Positions 45,626 through 54,756 are shown, counted from the first letter of the stretch. The stretch: 64,000 nucleotides of DNA from Microbacterium sp. 4R-513 (GCF_011046485.1 NZ_CP049256.1:2108001-2172000); one strand, 5' to 3'. The notes: a model not told the origin generated them from the sequence alone. Made by a program: numbers and translations.

Positions 45626-46549
45626 TCAGTACCAGCCGGTCGCGTTCGAGTGGCCCCACGCGGCGCACGGCGAGCCGTACGACCCGGCGATGTAGCCGAG
45701 GCCCCAGCGGATCTGCGTCGTGGCGTTGGTCTGCCAGTCGGCGCCGGCGCTGGCCATCTTGCTGCCGGGGAGGGACTGCGGGATGCCGGTCGCACCGCTG
45801 CCGGAGTTGTAGGCCTGGTAGTTCCAGTCAGACTCTCGGTCCCAGAGCGACACGAGGCACGAGAACTGACCGTCGCCCCAGCCGTACTCGGATGCCGCGA
45901 TCTGGCGCGCGGCTGCCTGGGCCCCCTCGGGGGTGTTCGCGGCGGCCTGCGAGGCAGCCGCGGCGGCGGCTGCCTCGGCCTGACGCTGAGCCTCGGCGGC
46001 GGCCGCAGCGGCTGCGGCGGCCGCGGCCTCTTCAGCGGCCTTCTTCTCCTGCGCGGCCTCGAGGTTCGTGCGGAGGGTCGCCGTCTGGGCGGCGACCTTC
46101 GCGGTCTCGGCGGCCGTGTCTTCGGCGATGCCCGGAAGGAGGAGCAGGGGGAGGACCCGCATCGAAGACAGCTCAGCGATGTGATCGGTGAGCATGGACG
46201 TGTCGACGCTCGTCTCGGCCCCCACGTCCAGGCCGGACGCGGCGATGTCCGTCGCGACGAGCGACGCCTCGGTCACGGCGGTGCGCGCCGCGACGAGGGT
46301 GGTCTTCGCGTCGGTCGAGATCTCGTGGATCGACTCGGCGCGCGAGCTCGCCACCGCAGCGGGGGTCGTCGCCGCGACGACGTCGGCGAGCGACGAGCCG
46401 GCGCCGGGGTCCGCGTACGCCGACGCCGACGCGGCCGCCGTCAGTCCGGTGATCGCGACGGCGCCGATGACGGCGCCGGCGATGAGGGCGGAGGTCGAGA
46501 GGTGGCGGCGAGGACGGGCAGCGCGGAGCGCGCGACGATCAGCGAGCAT
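45626..46549 (-). CDS. Secreted lytic-transglycosylase-like (APF-type) protein with Ala-rich coiled coil
   Basis: 307 residues. Basic N-terminus then a hydrophobic export signal (~21-45). Residues ~50-170 are Ala/Thr-rich helices. ~170-215 is an Ala/Glu/Lys coiled coil (ETAKVAAQ, EAAQEKKAAEEAAA). The C-terminal ~85 residues carry SCLVSLWDRESDWNYQAYN, SGATGIPQSLPGSKM, INWGLGYIAGSYGSPC-like and AWGHSNATGWY motifs, as in resuscitation/aggregation-promoting SLT-like domains; the Glu of DRESDW is the candidate catalytic residue. Acts on peptidoglycan outside the cell. Preceded by a structured leader resembling the c-di-AMP riboswitch. Confidence 0.85.
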   Translation of the reverse strand: MLADRRALRAARPRRHLSTSALIAGAVIGAVAITGLTAAASASAYADPGAGSSLADVVAATTPAAVASSRAESIHEISTDAKTTLVAARTAVTEASLVATDIAASGLDVGAETSVDTSMLTDHIAELSSMRVLPLLLLPGIAEDTAAETAKVAAQTATLRTNLEAAQEKKAAEEAAAAAAAAAAAEAQRQAEAAAAAAASQAAANTPEGAQAAARQIAASEYGWGDGQFSCLVSLWDRESDWNYQAYNSGSGATGIPQSLPGSKMASAGADWQTNATTQIRWGLGYIAGSYGSPCAAWGHSNATGWY

Positions 46550-46560
46550 ACGAGTAGGCG

Positions 46561-46678
46561 GTTCCTTCGAGGTTGCATGGCTGTCGGCATGCGACAGCGG
46601 CGCCCCTCGGGTCGGGGCACGAAGTCCCGAGTCTGCGTGGCGTTTCTGGACGGTCCCCCAGGCTTGCCTGAGAGGAAC
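46561..46678 (-). ncRNA. Candidate c-di-AMP (ydaO-like) riboswitch leader
   Basis: On the minus strand the leader is closed by GTTCCT (46678-46673) pairing with AGGAAC (46566-46561), with an inner AGG/CCT. Inside are GGGGGACC and, at the 3' side, CCGACAGCC followed shortly by AACCTCG, which resembles the conserved 3' block of ydaO (GACAGCTAACCTCG). ydaO leaders commonly precede actinobacterial cell-wall hydrolase genes, as here. The 3' strand also carries the AGGA 13 bases before the start codon. Several core positions cannot be checked by eye, so this is a candidate only. Confidence 0.45.
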
Positions 46679-46831
46679 GTGGGAGCGCCCATCTCGAAAA
46701 CGGCTGATCTAGGGGCTGTTTTCCGCGTCATGGCGCGGAACGGCGGCACGTGCGCGGCGCGGCGGCCAGAACCTCGCGGCAGGCCCGCTCAGTGGGAATC
46801 GTCAGTCCGCTCGCGTACTGAGAGCAAGAGT

Positions 46832-46865
46832 AAGGGCCGGTCGGAGAGGCTCCCGACCGGCCCTT
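46832..46865. terminator. Terminator between the DUF6194 gene and the SLT leader
   Basis: A perfect 13-bp stem (46832-46844 with 46853-46865), loop AGAGGCTC. It separates the minus-strand DUF6194 transcript from the riboswitch-like leader. The AT-richer stretch 46866-47015 holds possible promoter elements but no gene. Confidence 0.7.
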
Positions 46866-47015
46866 GTCCCTTGCACCAAGAGTGTCCTGCAATCACATGC
46901 CGGTAGCTGCCACAGCAAAACAACTACCGTGCTTGCACTCTATAACGGCGAGGTAACGGAAGGGAAGAGTTCGGCGTTATCTTTTCGTGACTCTTTTGAA
47001 AGGCATAGCCGGCGC

Positions 47016-47483
47016 TCAGGTCGAGGGATGCCGATCCCGCCGCTCCGCGCGGGTCCGGGCATCGGCGTGGGCGGCCGCGAGAAGCTCGAGCGCGAGCGGC
47101 ATCGTGCGGTCGGCCGGGTCGACGATCGAGATCCAGCCGAGCGGACCGTAGACCGGATGCGGCAGCACGACGTCTGCGGCGGAGTAGTCGTCCGCCGAGG
47201 CATCCCTCGGATCGGTGCCGAGGAGATCGACGAAGCGCTGCCGCCCGACGTGGACGTTGAGCCTCCAGCGGCCGCCGCCGAGGCGTGAGCCGGAGTCGTC
47301 GGGGTAGTCCTTCGTCACGATCGTCGCGTACGGCTGGGTGTTCTCGGGCACCTCGCCGTCGGGGGCGTAGTAGAAGAAGTGATCGCCCCAGGCGATCTCG
47401 GGGTAGGGGCCGCCCTCCGCAGGCGCAAGCTCGAGGACCCCGTCGAAGGCGCGGACGGCGTCGAGGATCTGCTCCATGCTCAT
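47016..47483 (-). CDS. DUF6194 family protein
   Basis: 155 residues. ATG 47483 is chosen: CAGACT lies 6 bases upstream and the family begins MSMEQIL; an in-frame ATG at 47519 is less likely. FDGVLELAPAEGGPYPEIAWGDHFFYYAPDGEVP, ATIVTKDYPDD, RLNVHVGRQRF and VLPHPVYGPLGWISIVDPA are the family blocks. Fold resembles small ligand-binding or MmcQ-like proteins; activity unknown. Confidence 0.85.
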   Translation of the reverse strand: MSMEQILDAVRAFDGVLELAPAEGGPYPEIAWGDHFFYYAPDGEVPENTQPYATIVTKDYPDDSGSRLGGGRWRLNVHVGRQRFVDLLGTDPRDASADDYSAADVVLPHPVYGPLGWISIVDPADRTMPLALELLAAAHADARTRAERRDRHPST

Positions 47484-47528
47484 GTCCTCAGTCTGCAAAA
47501 GGGCGACCGTCCGCGCCATACCGCCGGC

Positions 47529-48161
47529 TCAGTCGAGCAGGCCGGCGATGATCGCATCCACCGTGCGCTCGGCGGCGGCGTCGACGTCCGTCGCGGGCAG
47601 TCCGCGCAGGGGGCCGGTGAGGGCCAGCAGCGCGAAGCCGTGCACGGCCGACCAGCACGGCCACTCGGCCCCCGGGCGGGCCGCGGCATCCAGTTCTCCC
47701 CAAGCGACGAGCCCGTCGAGGGCCGACACGAGCATCGCGAGCGGCGGCGGCATGGCGCCGGGCTCGACGGCGGGGACCGCGTCGGCGTTCCCGAATGCGA
47801 CCTCGAACCAGCCCGGCTCCCGGCGGGCGAAGGCGATGTACCCGAGGCCCACCGCGCGCAGTGCGGCGCGAGCGGGGGTGAGGTGGGCGGGAGCGGGGCT
47901 CGTGAAGCCGCGCATCCGCTCCGCCATGCCTTGTTGGATGCGCGCGGCGATCGCCGCGAGGAGGGCTTCGCGATCCGCGAAGTGGCGGTAGGCGGCGTTG
48001 GGCGACACCCCGACCCGTCGCGTGGCATCGCGCAGCGACAGGGCGTCAGGGCCGCCCGTGCGGGTCAGCTCGAGGCCCGCGGTGATGAGCGCCTCGCGGA
48101 GGTTGCCGTGGTGATACGTCGGGCGGTCGCGGTCGGCGCGCGCGGCGGTCGATCGAGGCAT
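47529..48161 (-). CDS. TetR-family repressor
   Basis: 210 residues from ATG 48161. N-terminal helix-turn-helix: HHGNLREALITAGLELTRTGG, LSLRDATRRVGVSPNAAYRHFADREALL. The C-terminal ligand domain matches the TetR_C WHG type (AERTVDAIIAGLLD). It diverges from the DUF899 gene, and two 15-bp operator copies lie between them, so it probably represses that gene and itself. Confidence 0.9.
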   Translation of the reverse strand: MPRSTAARADRDRPTYHHGNLREALITAGLELTRTGGPDALSLRDATRRVGVSPNAAYRHFADREALLAAIAARIQQGMAERMRGFTSPAPAHLTPARAALRAVGLGYIAFARREPGWFEVAFGNADAVPAVEPGAMPPPLAMLVSALDGLVAWGELDAAARPGAEWPCWSAVHGFALLALTGPLRGLPATDVDAAAERTVDAIIAGLLD

Positions 48162-48164
48162 CCC

Positions 48165-48220
48165 TTGACACCGCCCTCCCGATGTGTACGATGTCAACAT
48201 ATCATGTGTACGGTGTTCAC
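48165..48220 (+). promoter_or_regulatory. Promoter and tandem TetR operators upstream of DUF899
   Basis: TTGACA (48165-48170), 16 bases, TACGAT (48187-48192). Two imperfect palindromes, GTGTACGATGTCAAC (48184-48198) and GTGTACGGTGTTCAC (48206-48220), repeat with a 22-bp period (two helical turns). The first covers the -10. Confidence 0.75.
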
Positions 48221-48240
48221 ATCATGAAGGAGCGATCGAC

Positions 48241-48945
48241 ATGACGAGTGCAGACACGGCCCGCGCGGCACTTCCGCCCGTCGTCGACTACGAGACGTGG
48301 CGGCGTGAGCTCGACGAACTGCGCGTTCGCGAGAAGGCGGCGACGCGTGAGCTCGATGCCATCGCAGCGCAGCGGCGGCGTCTGCCGATGGTGAAGCTCC
48401 CGGAGTACACACTCGTCGGCAAGGACGGCCCCGTCCGTCTCGCCGACGTCTTCGAGGGCAGGTCGCAGCTCATCGTCTACAACCACATGTGGTTCCCCGA
48501 CTCCGAGTGGCAGTGCCCCGGCTGCACGGGCTTGACGTCGCAGTTCACGCGCCTGGACTTCCTCGAGCCCTACGACGCGCGCTTCGTGATCGTGACGCAG
48601 GGCCCGATCGACGATGCTCTGGCCTATCGCGAGAAGGTCGGCAACCGCATGGAGTGGTATTCGACCGCCGACAGCGATTTCGGAGCCGACATGGATGCCC
48701 CGCCCCGGGGCGGCTTCGCGGTCAACGTCTTCCTGCGCGACGGCGACGACGTCTATCGCACGTGGCACACCAACGGCCGGGGCACGGAGCAGCTGTCGCA
48801 CACCTTTCCGCTCATCGACCTCCTCCCGTGGGGCCGCCAGGAGAAGTGGCAGGACGTGCCCGACGGCTGGCCGCAGGACGACACCTATTCGCGCTGGTTC
48901 TCGGCGCAGGACGTCGCCGCGCACTACGGACCGCACGGGGCCTGA
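48241..48945 (+). CDS. DUF899 thioredoxin-like protein
   Basis: 234 residues, ATG with AAGGAG upstream. ELDELRVREKAATRELDAIA is the helical N-terminus; LIVYNHMWFPDSEWQCPGCTG is the thioredoxin-like CxxC block (CPGC) typical of DUF899, then FVIVTQGPIDDALAYREKVG and GGFAVNVFLRDGDDVYRTWHT. Probable redox or detoxification protein. Controlled by the divergent TetR repressor, so induced by an unknown compound. Confidence 0.88.
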   Translation: MTSADTARAALPPVVDYETWRRELDELRVREKAATRELDAIAAQRRRLPMVKLPEYTLVGKDGPVRLADVFEGRSQLIVYNHMWFPDSEWQCPGCTGLTSQFTRLDFLEPYDARFVIVTQGPIDDALAYREKVGNRMEWYSTADSDFGADMDAPPRGGFAVNVFLRDGDDVYRTWHTNGRGTEQLSHTFPLIDLLPWGRQEKWQDVPDGWPQDDTYSRWFSAQDVAAHYGPHGA

Positions 48946-48993
48946 GGCCGCTTCCGCGGGCGGGAAGTCGCCGGCACGTCGTAGCGTGTACGC

Positions 48994-51132
48994 ATGCCGG
49001 AATCCCCCTTCCACTCGCTCGACGACTACATCGCCCTTCCCCGCATCGAGGCGCTCGCCCTCTCACCGGACGGCACGCGCGCCGTCCTGACGGTCGCCAC
49101 CCTCAAGAAGGACGCCACGGCGTACGAGCGCTCGCTGTGGCTCGTGCCCGCCGACGGCTCGGGCGCGCCGCGGCGCCTCACCCGTTCGGCGAAGGGCGAA
49201 TCCGGTGCCGCCTTCATCGGCAACGGCGATCTGCTGTTCGTGTCGGCACGCCCCGACGCCGAGGGCGAGCCCGACGAGGAGTCCGGCCAGCTGTGGGTCC
49301 TGCCGGCAAGCGGGGGAGAGGCGCGCCCCGTCACGCGGCTCGTCGGCGGCGCTTCGTCGATCGCGGCGACGGCCGCGGCATCCGATCGCGTGGTCATCGC
49401 GGCCGACCTGCTGCCCGGCGCCGAGACCCTCGAGGACGATGCCCGCCTGCGCGCGCTGCGCAAGAAGAAGAAGGTGTCGGCGATCCTCCATGACACCTAT
49501 CCGGTGCGGTTCTGGGACCACGATCTCGGTCCGGCGTTCCCGCACCTGCTGGCACTCGACGTGGGCGAGCTTCGCGACACCCTCGCGGCCATCCCCGAGG
49601 AGTCGGCCGCCGAGGCCGAGGCCGCCGTCGAGGCCGCCGTGTCGGACGACGTCGCCTCCGCAGCCAAGGACGACAAGGATGCCGCGCAGCCGTATCCCTC
49701 GACGCTTCCCCGTCCCCGCGACCTCACTCCGCGACCGGTGCGCACGGCGTCGCCTGCGGGTGCGGCGCTCACGCCCGACGGCGCGACGCTCGTCGTGTCT
49801 CTGCCCGTTCCCGCAGGGCGCGACGACCGCTACCGCGTCGTTGCGATCGACACGCAGTCGGGCGAGCACACCGTTCTGTTCGACGAGCCCGACGTCGACT
49901 TCGAGATGCCCGCGGTGAGCCACGACGGACGGGCGATCGCCTTCGTGCGGACGCCGAAGAGCACGCCCGCCGGCCCCAACCACTCGGAGCTCTGGACGTC
50001 CGCCATCGACGGGTCGGGCGCTCGCCGGATCGCCGCGGAATGGGACCGGTGGGCGACGAGCATCGCCTTCGACGCCGGCGACGCCGCCCTCGTCGTGACG
50101 GCCGACCACGACGGCCGAGGGCCGGTGTTCCGCATCGGACTGGATCGCGGCGACGTCGAGCAGCTGACCGACGACGGGTTCGCGTACTCGCACGTGTCGG
50201 TCGACGAGCAGACCGGCGACGTCGTCGCCCTGCGCTCGTCGTGGGTGGCGCCGTCGCATCCGGTCCGCATCGCGCGGGACGGTCGCGTCACGCCGCTCGC
50301 GAGCCCGGTCGCCCTGCCGACGACACCGGGCACCATGACCGAGGTCGAGGCGACCGCCGAAGACGGCGCGCGGGTGCGCGGATGGCTGCTGCTGCCCGAG
50401 GGCGCGTCCGACGAGAACCCCGCGCCGCTGCTGCTCTGGATCCACGGCGGTCCGCTCAACAGCTGGAACGCGTGGAGCTGGCGGTGGAACCCGAACCTCG
50501 CCGTCGCCCAGGGCTACGCGGTCCTGCTGCCCGATCCCGCGCTCTCGACGGGCTACGGGCTCGACTTCATCGCCCGCGGCTGGAACGCGTGGGGAGCCTC
50601 GCCTTACACGGACCTCCTCGCGATCACCGATGCCGTCGTCGCGCGCGGCGACATCGACGAGTCGCGCACGGCCGCGATGGGCGGCTCGTTCGGCGGCTAC
50701 ATGGCGAACTGGGTCGCCGGTCACACGGATCGCTTCAAGGCGATCGTCACGCATGCCAGCCTCTGGGCTCTCGACCAGTTCGCGGGCACGACCGACTCGT
50801 CGGCGTACTGGCAGAGCATCTTCACGGAGCAGGCGATGATCGAGAACTCGCCCCATCGGTTCGTCCGCGAGATCCGCACACCCATGCTCGTCATCCACGG
50901 CGACAAGGACTACCGCGTGCCGATCGGGGAGGGCCTGCGACTGTGGTCGGAGCTCAACGAGCACTTCGGCGCCGAGGACGGCACGGTGCCCCACCGCTAC
51001 CTCTACTTCCCCGACGAGAACCACTGGGTGCTCAAGCCCCAGCACGCCGTGGTCTGGTATCAGACGGTCTTCGCGTTCCTCGATCAGCACGTCCGAGGTC
51101 GGGACTGGGTGCGTCCCGAGGCGCTCGGGTGA
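48994..51132 (+). CDS. S9-family prolyl-oligopeptidase-like peptidase
   Basis: 712 residues. ATG 6 bases after TAGCGT (leaderless). The N-terminal two thirds form a beta-propeller (RIEALALSPDGTRAVL, AAWSP-like blades). C-terminal alpha/beta hydrolase: LLLWIHGGPLNSWNAW, nucleophile Ser565 in GGSFGGYM, Asp in HGDKDYRVPIGEG, His in DENHWVLKPQH. No signal peptide, so cytoplasmic; cleaves short peptides, acylaminoacyl-peptidase or dipeptidyl-peptidase type. Overlaps the following HAD gene by GTGA. Confidence 0.93.
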   Translation: MPESPFHSLDDYIALPRIEALALSPDGTRAVLTVATLKKDATAYERSLWLVPADGSGAPRRLTRSAKGESGAAFIGNGDLLFVSARPDAEGEPDEESGQLWVLPASGGEARPVTRLVGGASSIAATAAASDRVVIAADLLPGAETLEDDARLRALRKKKKVSAILHDTYPVRFWDHDLGPAFPHLLALDVGELRDTLAAIPEESAAEAEAAVEAAVSDDVASAAKDDKDAAQPYPSTLPRPRDLTPRPVRTASPAGAALTPDGATLVVSLPVPAGRDDRYRVVAIDTQSGEHTVLFDEPDVDFEMPAVSHDGRAIAFVRTPKSTPAGPNHSELWTSAIDGSGARRIAAEWDRWATSIAFDAGDAALVVTADHDGRGPVFRIGLDRGDVEQLTDDGFAYSHVSVDEQTGDVVALRSSWVAPSHPVRIARDGRVTPLASPVALPTTPGTMTEVEATAEDGARVRGWLLLPEGASDENPAPLLLWIHGGPLNSWNAWSWRWNPNLAVAQGYAVLLPDPALSTGYGLDFIARGWNAWGASPYTDLLAITDAVVARGDIDESRTAAMGGSFGGYMANWVAGHTDRFKAIVTHASLWALDQFAGTTDSSAYWQSIFTEQAMIENSPHRFVREIRTPMLVIHGDKDYRVPIGEGLRLWSELNEHFGAEDGTVPHRYLYFPDENHWVLKPQHAVVWYQTVFAFLDQHVRGRDWVRPEALG

Positions 51133-51974
51133 GCGCTGCCGCACACGACATCCGGCTCATCGCCGTCGACATGGACGGCACCCTCCTCGACGGCGACGGG
51201 CACATCCCCGACGCGCTGTGGCCGCTCCTCGACGAGCTCGACGAGCGCGGCATCCTGTTCGCACCGGCCAGCGGGCGGCAGCTCGCGACGCTCCAGCGCT
51301 CGTTCGACCACGCGCGCGACGACGTCGTGTACATCGCCGAGAACGGCGCGTACGTCGTGCGGGGCGAGGATGAGATCAGCAGCGACACGCTCGACGCGGG
51401 GTTCGCGGCATCCGTCGTCCGGCGCGTGCGGTCCTTCGTGGGTCGCGGGTTCGACGCGGGAGTGGTCGTGTGCGGCAAGCGCTCCGCCTACATCGAGAGG
51501 ACGGATGCGTCGTTCCTCGCCGAGTCCGATAAGTACTACGCGAAGCTCCAGACCGTCGATGACCTCCTCACCGTGGACGACCAGATCCTGAAGCTCGCGA
51601 TCTACGACTTCGGCGAGGCCGAGAAGACGACGGCACCGGAGCTGGACGACCTGCGCGAGACCCATCAGGTCGTCGTGTCGGGGCATCACTGGATCGACGT
51701 CATGAACGGCGACGTCAACAAGGGCATCGCGCTGCAGAAGCTGCAGGCGGCTCTCGGCATCGACCGGTCGCAGACGGCGGCGTTCGGCGATTACCTGAAC
51801 GACCTCGAACTGCTCGATGCGGCGGCGATGTCGTTCGCGATGTCGAACGCCCACCCCGACGTGCTCGCCCGTGCCCGGTACCGGGCGCCGTCGAACGTCG
51901 AACTCGGGGTGCTGACGACGATCCGGCGGATCCTCGACGGTGAGCCGCTCGAAGAGGCTGCGCCGGCGCGCTGA
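51129..51974 (+). CDS. HAD-superfamily phosphatase, Cof type
   Basis: 281 residues, GTG in a 4-base overlap with the peptidase gene. Motif I IAVDMDGTLLDGDG, motif II PASGRQ region, Lys of motif III in DVNKGIALQKL, motif IV FGDYLNDLELLDAA. The C2-type cap in the middle places it with Cof/YidA sugar-phosphate phosphatases. Substrate unknown. Confidence 0.93.
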   Translation: MSAAAHDIRLIAVDMDGTLLDGDGHIPDALWPLLDELDERGILFAPASGRQLATLQRSFDHARDDVVYIAENGAYVVRGEDEISSDTLDAGFAASVVRRVRSFVGRGFDAGVVVCGKRSAYIERTDASFLAESDKYYAKLQTVDDLLTVDDQILKLAIYDFGEAEKTTAPELDDLRETHQVVVSGHHWIDVMNGDVNKGIALQKLQAALGIDRSQTAAFGDYLNDLELLDAAAMSFAMSNAHPDVLARARYRAPSNVELGVLTTIRRILDGEPLEEAAPAR

Positions 51975-52005
51975 CATCGCGGGATGTCAGGGGCAGGATG
52001 GACCT

Positions 52006-52851
52006 ATGCCCACGATCCCTACTGTGACTCTGAACGACGGAACGGCCTTCCCGGAGCTCGGGCTCGGCACCTACAACCTGCGAGACGCCCAGGGCGTCGA
52101 TGCGATGGTCGCCGCCATCTCGAACGGCTACCGCCTGCTCGACTCCGCCGTCAACTACAAGAACGAGCGCGAGGTCGGCGAAGCGGTGCGCCGCGCAGAC
52201 GGCGAGCTCGGCGTCGGGCGCGACGAGCTGATCGTCACGACGAAGATCCCCGGCCGCGACCACGGCTACGACGCGACGATGGGCAGTGCCGAGGCATCCG
52301 TCGCCACGCTCGGCCTGGAGCGGATCGACCTGTACCTCATCCACTGGCCCAATCCGAGCGTCGGCAAGTACCTCGAGACGTGGCAGGCGATGATCGCCCT
52401 GCGCGAGGGCGGCCTCGTAGGGTCGGTCGGCGTCTCGAACTTCACTGACGCGATGCTCACCGAGCTCATCGACGAGACGGGCGTCACCCCCGCCGTCAAC
52501 CAGGTCGAGCTGCACCCGTACTTCCCGCAGAACGAGCTGCGCGCGTTCCACCGCGAGCACGGCATCCGCACCGAGAGCTGGAGCCCGCTGGCCCGGCGCA
52601 CCGAGCTGCTGAGCGAGCAGGTCGTCGGCGACATCGCCGCCGCGCACGGGGTGACCCCGACCCAGGCGGTGCTCCGCTGGCACGTGCAGCTCGGATCGAC
52701 TCCGATCCCCAAGTCGGCCGACCCCGAGCGTCAGATCGAGAACGCCGACGTCTTCGGCTTCGAGCTGACCGACGACGAGGTCGCGGCGATCTCGGGTCTC
52801 GAGCGCGGACGTCTGTGGGGCGGCGACCCGAATTCGCACGAAGAGATGTGA
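52006..52851 (+). CDS. Aldo/keto reductase
   Basis: 281 residues. ATG is 6 bases after CAGGAT (leaderless). TIM-barrel reductase with LGLGTYNLRD, Asp-Tyr in LLDSAVNYKNEREVGEA (catalytic Tyr), LYLIHWPNP (His), VNQVELHPYFPQ and IPKSADPERQIENADVF (NADPH site). Matches the 2,5-diketo-gluconate reductase-like class. Substrate cannot be read. Confidence 0.93.
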   Translation: MPTIPTVTLNDGTAFPELGLGTYNLRDAQGVDAMVAAISNGYRLLDSAVNYKNEREVGEAVRRADGELGVGRDELIVTTKIPGRDHGYDATMGSAEASVATLGLERIDLYLIHWPNPSVGKYLETWQAMIALREGGLVGSVGVSNFTDAMLTELIDETGVTPAVNQVELHPYFPQNELRAFHREHGIRTESWSPLARRTELLSEQVVGDIAAAHGVTPTQAVLRWHVQLGSTPIPKSADPERQIENADVFGFELTDDEVAAISGLERGRLWGGDPNSHEEM

Positions 52852-52884
52852 CCCGGCAGCCCCGGCGGGTTCAGGGGCCTGGGT

Positions 52885-53625
52885 TCAGGATTCCGCGCGC
52901 TGCAGCGTGAGCCACTCGTCGAAGGTCTGAGCACCGAGCACCGCATCCGACCCCGGCAGGAGCGACCCGTCGCGCTGCGCGCGCCCGAAGTCGCCCGGCA
53001 GGCTGACCGGCACGATGCGGGGCGATAGGCCGGTGGCCTGTGCATAGGCGCGCACCATCTCGACGAGCGACTCCTCCCGCGGCCCGCCGAAGTCCGCCGC
53101 GCGTCCGCCGACCGGCTCCGCCTCGGCCAGATCGACCAGGCGCGCGCCCACCTCGGCGACTGCGACGGGCTGCGTGCGCATGCGGGGTGCGAAGTGCATC
53201 GGACCCTTGTGCCCGATGTGCCAGATCTGGCGCGAGAACTCGTGGAACTGCGTCGTGCGCGCGATCGTGAACGGGACTCCGGATGCCTCGGCGGCGTGCT
53301 CCTGCGCGAGCTTCCCGCCGTACAGCGCATACGAAGCGGCGCGGTCGCAGCCGACGATCGAGAGGACCACGAGGTGGCGCGCGCCGCCGCGTGCGAGGTT
53401 GCGAATGACGGCCTTGTGAAACCCCGTGGGGTCGATGTTGCCGCGCACGCCCGAGGCGTCGATGATCGCCTCGACGCCGTCGAGGGCGGCGGCGACACCG
53501 TCGCCCGAGACGAGATCGATGCCGGTCGACCTCGCCAGCACGACGACGTCGTGACCCCGCGAACGAGCCGTCGCGACGGCTTCGGAACCGGCCTGACCCG
53601 TGCCTCCTGCGACCGCGATCCTCAT
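52885..53625 (-). CDS. NAD(P)-binding atypical SDR (NmrA-like)
   Basis: 246 residues, ATG with GGAGGG upstream. MRIAVAGGTGQAGSEAVATA is the nucleotide-binding motif. Residues of a catalytic Tyr-x3-Lys are displaced (YALYGGKLAQEH), as in atypical SDRs. TQFHEFSRQIWHIG is family-typical. Probably a redox sensor or reductase. Translationally coupled to the upstream EamA gene by ATGA. Confidence 0.87.
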   Translation of the reverse strand: MRIAVAGGTGQAGSEAVATARSRGHDVVVLARSTGIDLVSGDGVAAALDGVEAIIDASGVRGNIDPTGFHKAVIRNLARGGARHLVVLSIVGCDRAASYALYGGKLAQEHAAEASGVPFTIARTTQFHEFSRQIWHIGHKGPMHFAPRMRTQPVAVAEVGARLVDLAEAEPVGGRAADFGGPREESLVEMVRAYAQATGLSPRIVPVSLPGDFGRAQRDGSLLPGSDAVLGAQTFDEWLTLQRAES

Positions 53626-54656
53626 GTGCGCCCTCCCTCGGATGGGTGCGCGGCGGTGTCGTCCGCCGCGCTGGGCCCGACGCTACCCCCGTCGGCGGGG
53701 GACCGGTGCGGCGGTCTCTCGTCCTGGAGAGGCCGCGGTGCCAGCTCTGCAGGCTCGGGGAGGGCGAGCCCCGGTGGGCTGGGCTCGACGTCCGGCTGCT
53801 CGAGGGTCGCCAGCAGCACGCCCGCGAGCGCGATGGCGCCGCCGATCGCCTTCACCGGATCGAGCGGTTCACCGAGCAACAGGGCGAACCCGTAGCCCAG
53901 GGCCGGGATGGCCGCCGTCGCGACGCCCGAAATGGCAGCCGGCACGCGCTCGGCGCCGTAGTTGAAGAGCACGAGCGTCGGCGCCGTGACGACGAGCGCG
54001 AGGGCGAGGATGCTCAGGATGCCGCGCACATCCGTCGGCACGGCCGCCGTGCCGACGGCCAGCTCCCATCCGAACCAGGGCAGCATGAGCGCGGTGCCCC
54101 AGATGCCCGTCGCGGTCGCCAGCACGATCGCGTCCGGCCGGTCCGGCCGCTCGCCGTCGCGGCGCAGGAGCACGGTGTAGATCGCGTAGGAGGCGAGGGC
54201 GACGACGTTGAGCACGACGCCGAGATCGAGGCGGAATCCGGATGCCGCGACCAGCCCGACGCCCATCGTGGCGAGGGCGAGGCCCACGATCGTGCGGCGC
54301 GTCAGGCGCTCGCGCAGCATCGCGACCGCGGCGATGGCGGTGAGGACCGGCAGGAGCGAGACGACGAGCGCCGCCGTGCCGGGCGTGGTGAACAGCAGGC
54401 CGATGTTGGCGAACGAGTAGTAGAGCGTGACGCCCGTGAGGCCGAGGAGGATCGTGCGGGGCTCGCGCAGGGTCCGCAGGAACAACGGCCGACGTGCGGC
54501 GATCGGCACCAGCACGACGAGGGCGATCGCGAAGCGCGACACCGACAGCACCGCGGGCGACGCGGTCTCGAGCGCCCACCCCGACAGCACGTACGCCGCC
54601 GACCACAGCACGACCGAGAGCCCGATCGCGCCGAGGGGCAGCCAGCGCTTCGACAC
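53622..54656 (-). CDS. EamA/DMT-family transporter
   Basis: 344 residues, GTG 8 bases after TAGAAT. Ten hydrophobic helices in two EamA repeats: SAAYVLSGWALETASPAVLS ... LYYSFANIGLLFTTPGTAALVV ... and ALVVTAPTLVLFNYGAERVPA ... ALGYGFALLLGEPLDPVKAIGGA. A Pro/Glu-rich cytoplasmic tail of ~55 residues is unusual for the family. Exports or imports an unknown metabolite. Confidence 0.9.
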   Translation of the reverse strand: MSKRWLPLGAIGLSVVLWSAAYVLSGWALETASPAVLSVSRFAIALVVLVPIAARRPLFLRTLREPRTILLGLTGVTLYYSFANIGLLFTTPGTAALVVSLLPVLTAIAAVAMLRERLTRRTIVGLALATMGVGLVAASGFRLDLGVVLNVVALASYAIYTVLLRRDGERPDRPDAIVLATATGIWGTALMLPWFGWELAVGTAAVPTDVRGILSILALALVVTAPTLVLFNYGAERVPAAISGVATAAIPALGYGFALLLGEPLDPVKAIGGAIALAGVLLATLEQPDVEPSPPGLALPEPAELAPRPLQDERPPHRSPADGGSVGPSAADDTAAHPSEGGRT

Positions 54657-54756
54657 GACGAGTCATTCTAGGCGCCACCCGGCGCGCGGCTCGGTCGAGT
54701 CGAACTCGCAGACCGCGCCCGGCGCGCGGCCTGGTGGAGCCGAGTGTGCCGGCCCG

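Noticed and set aside
54670..54745. Repeated CCCGGCGCGCGGC words after the EamA gene start
   Set aside because: Two copies about 47 bp apart in very GC-rich DNA; too simple to support a functional repeat.
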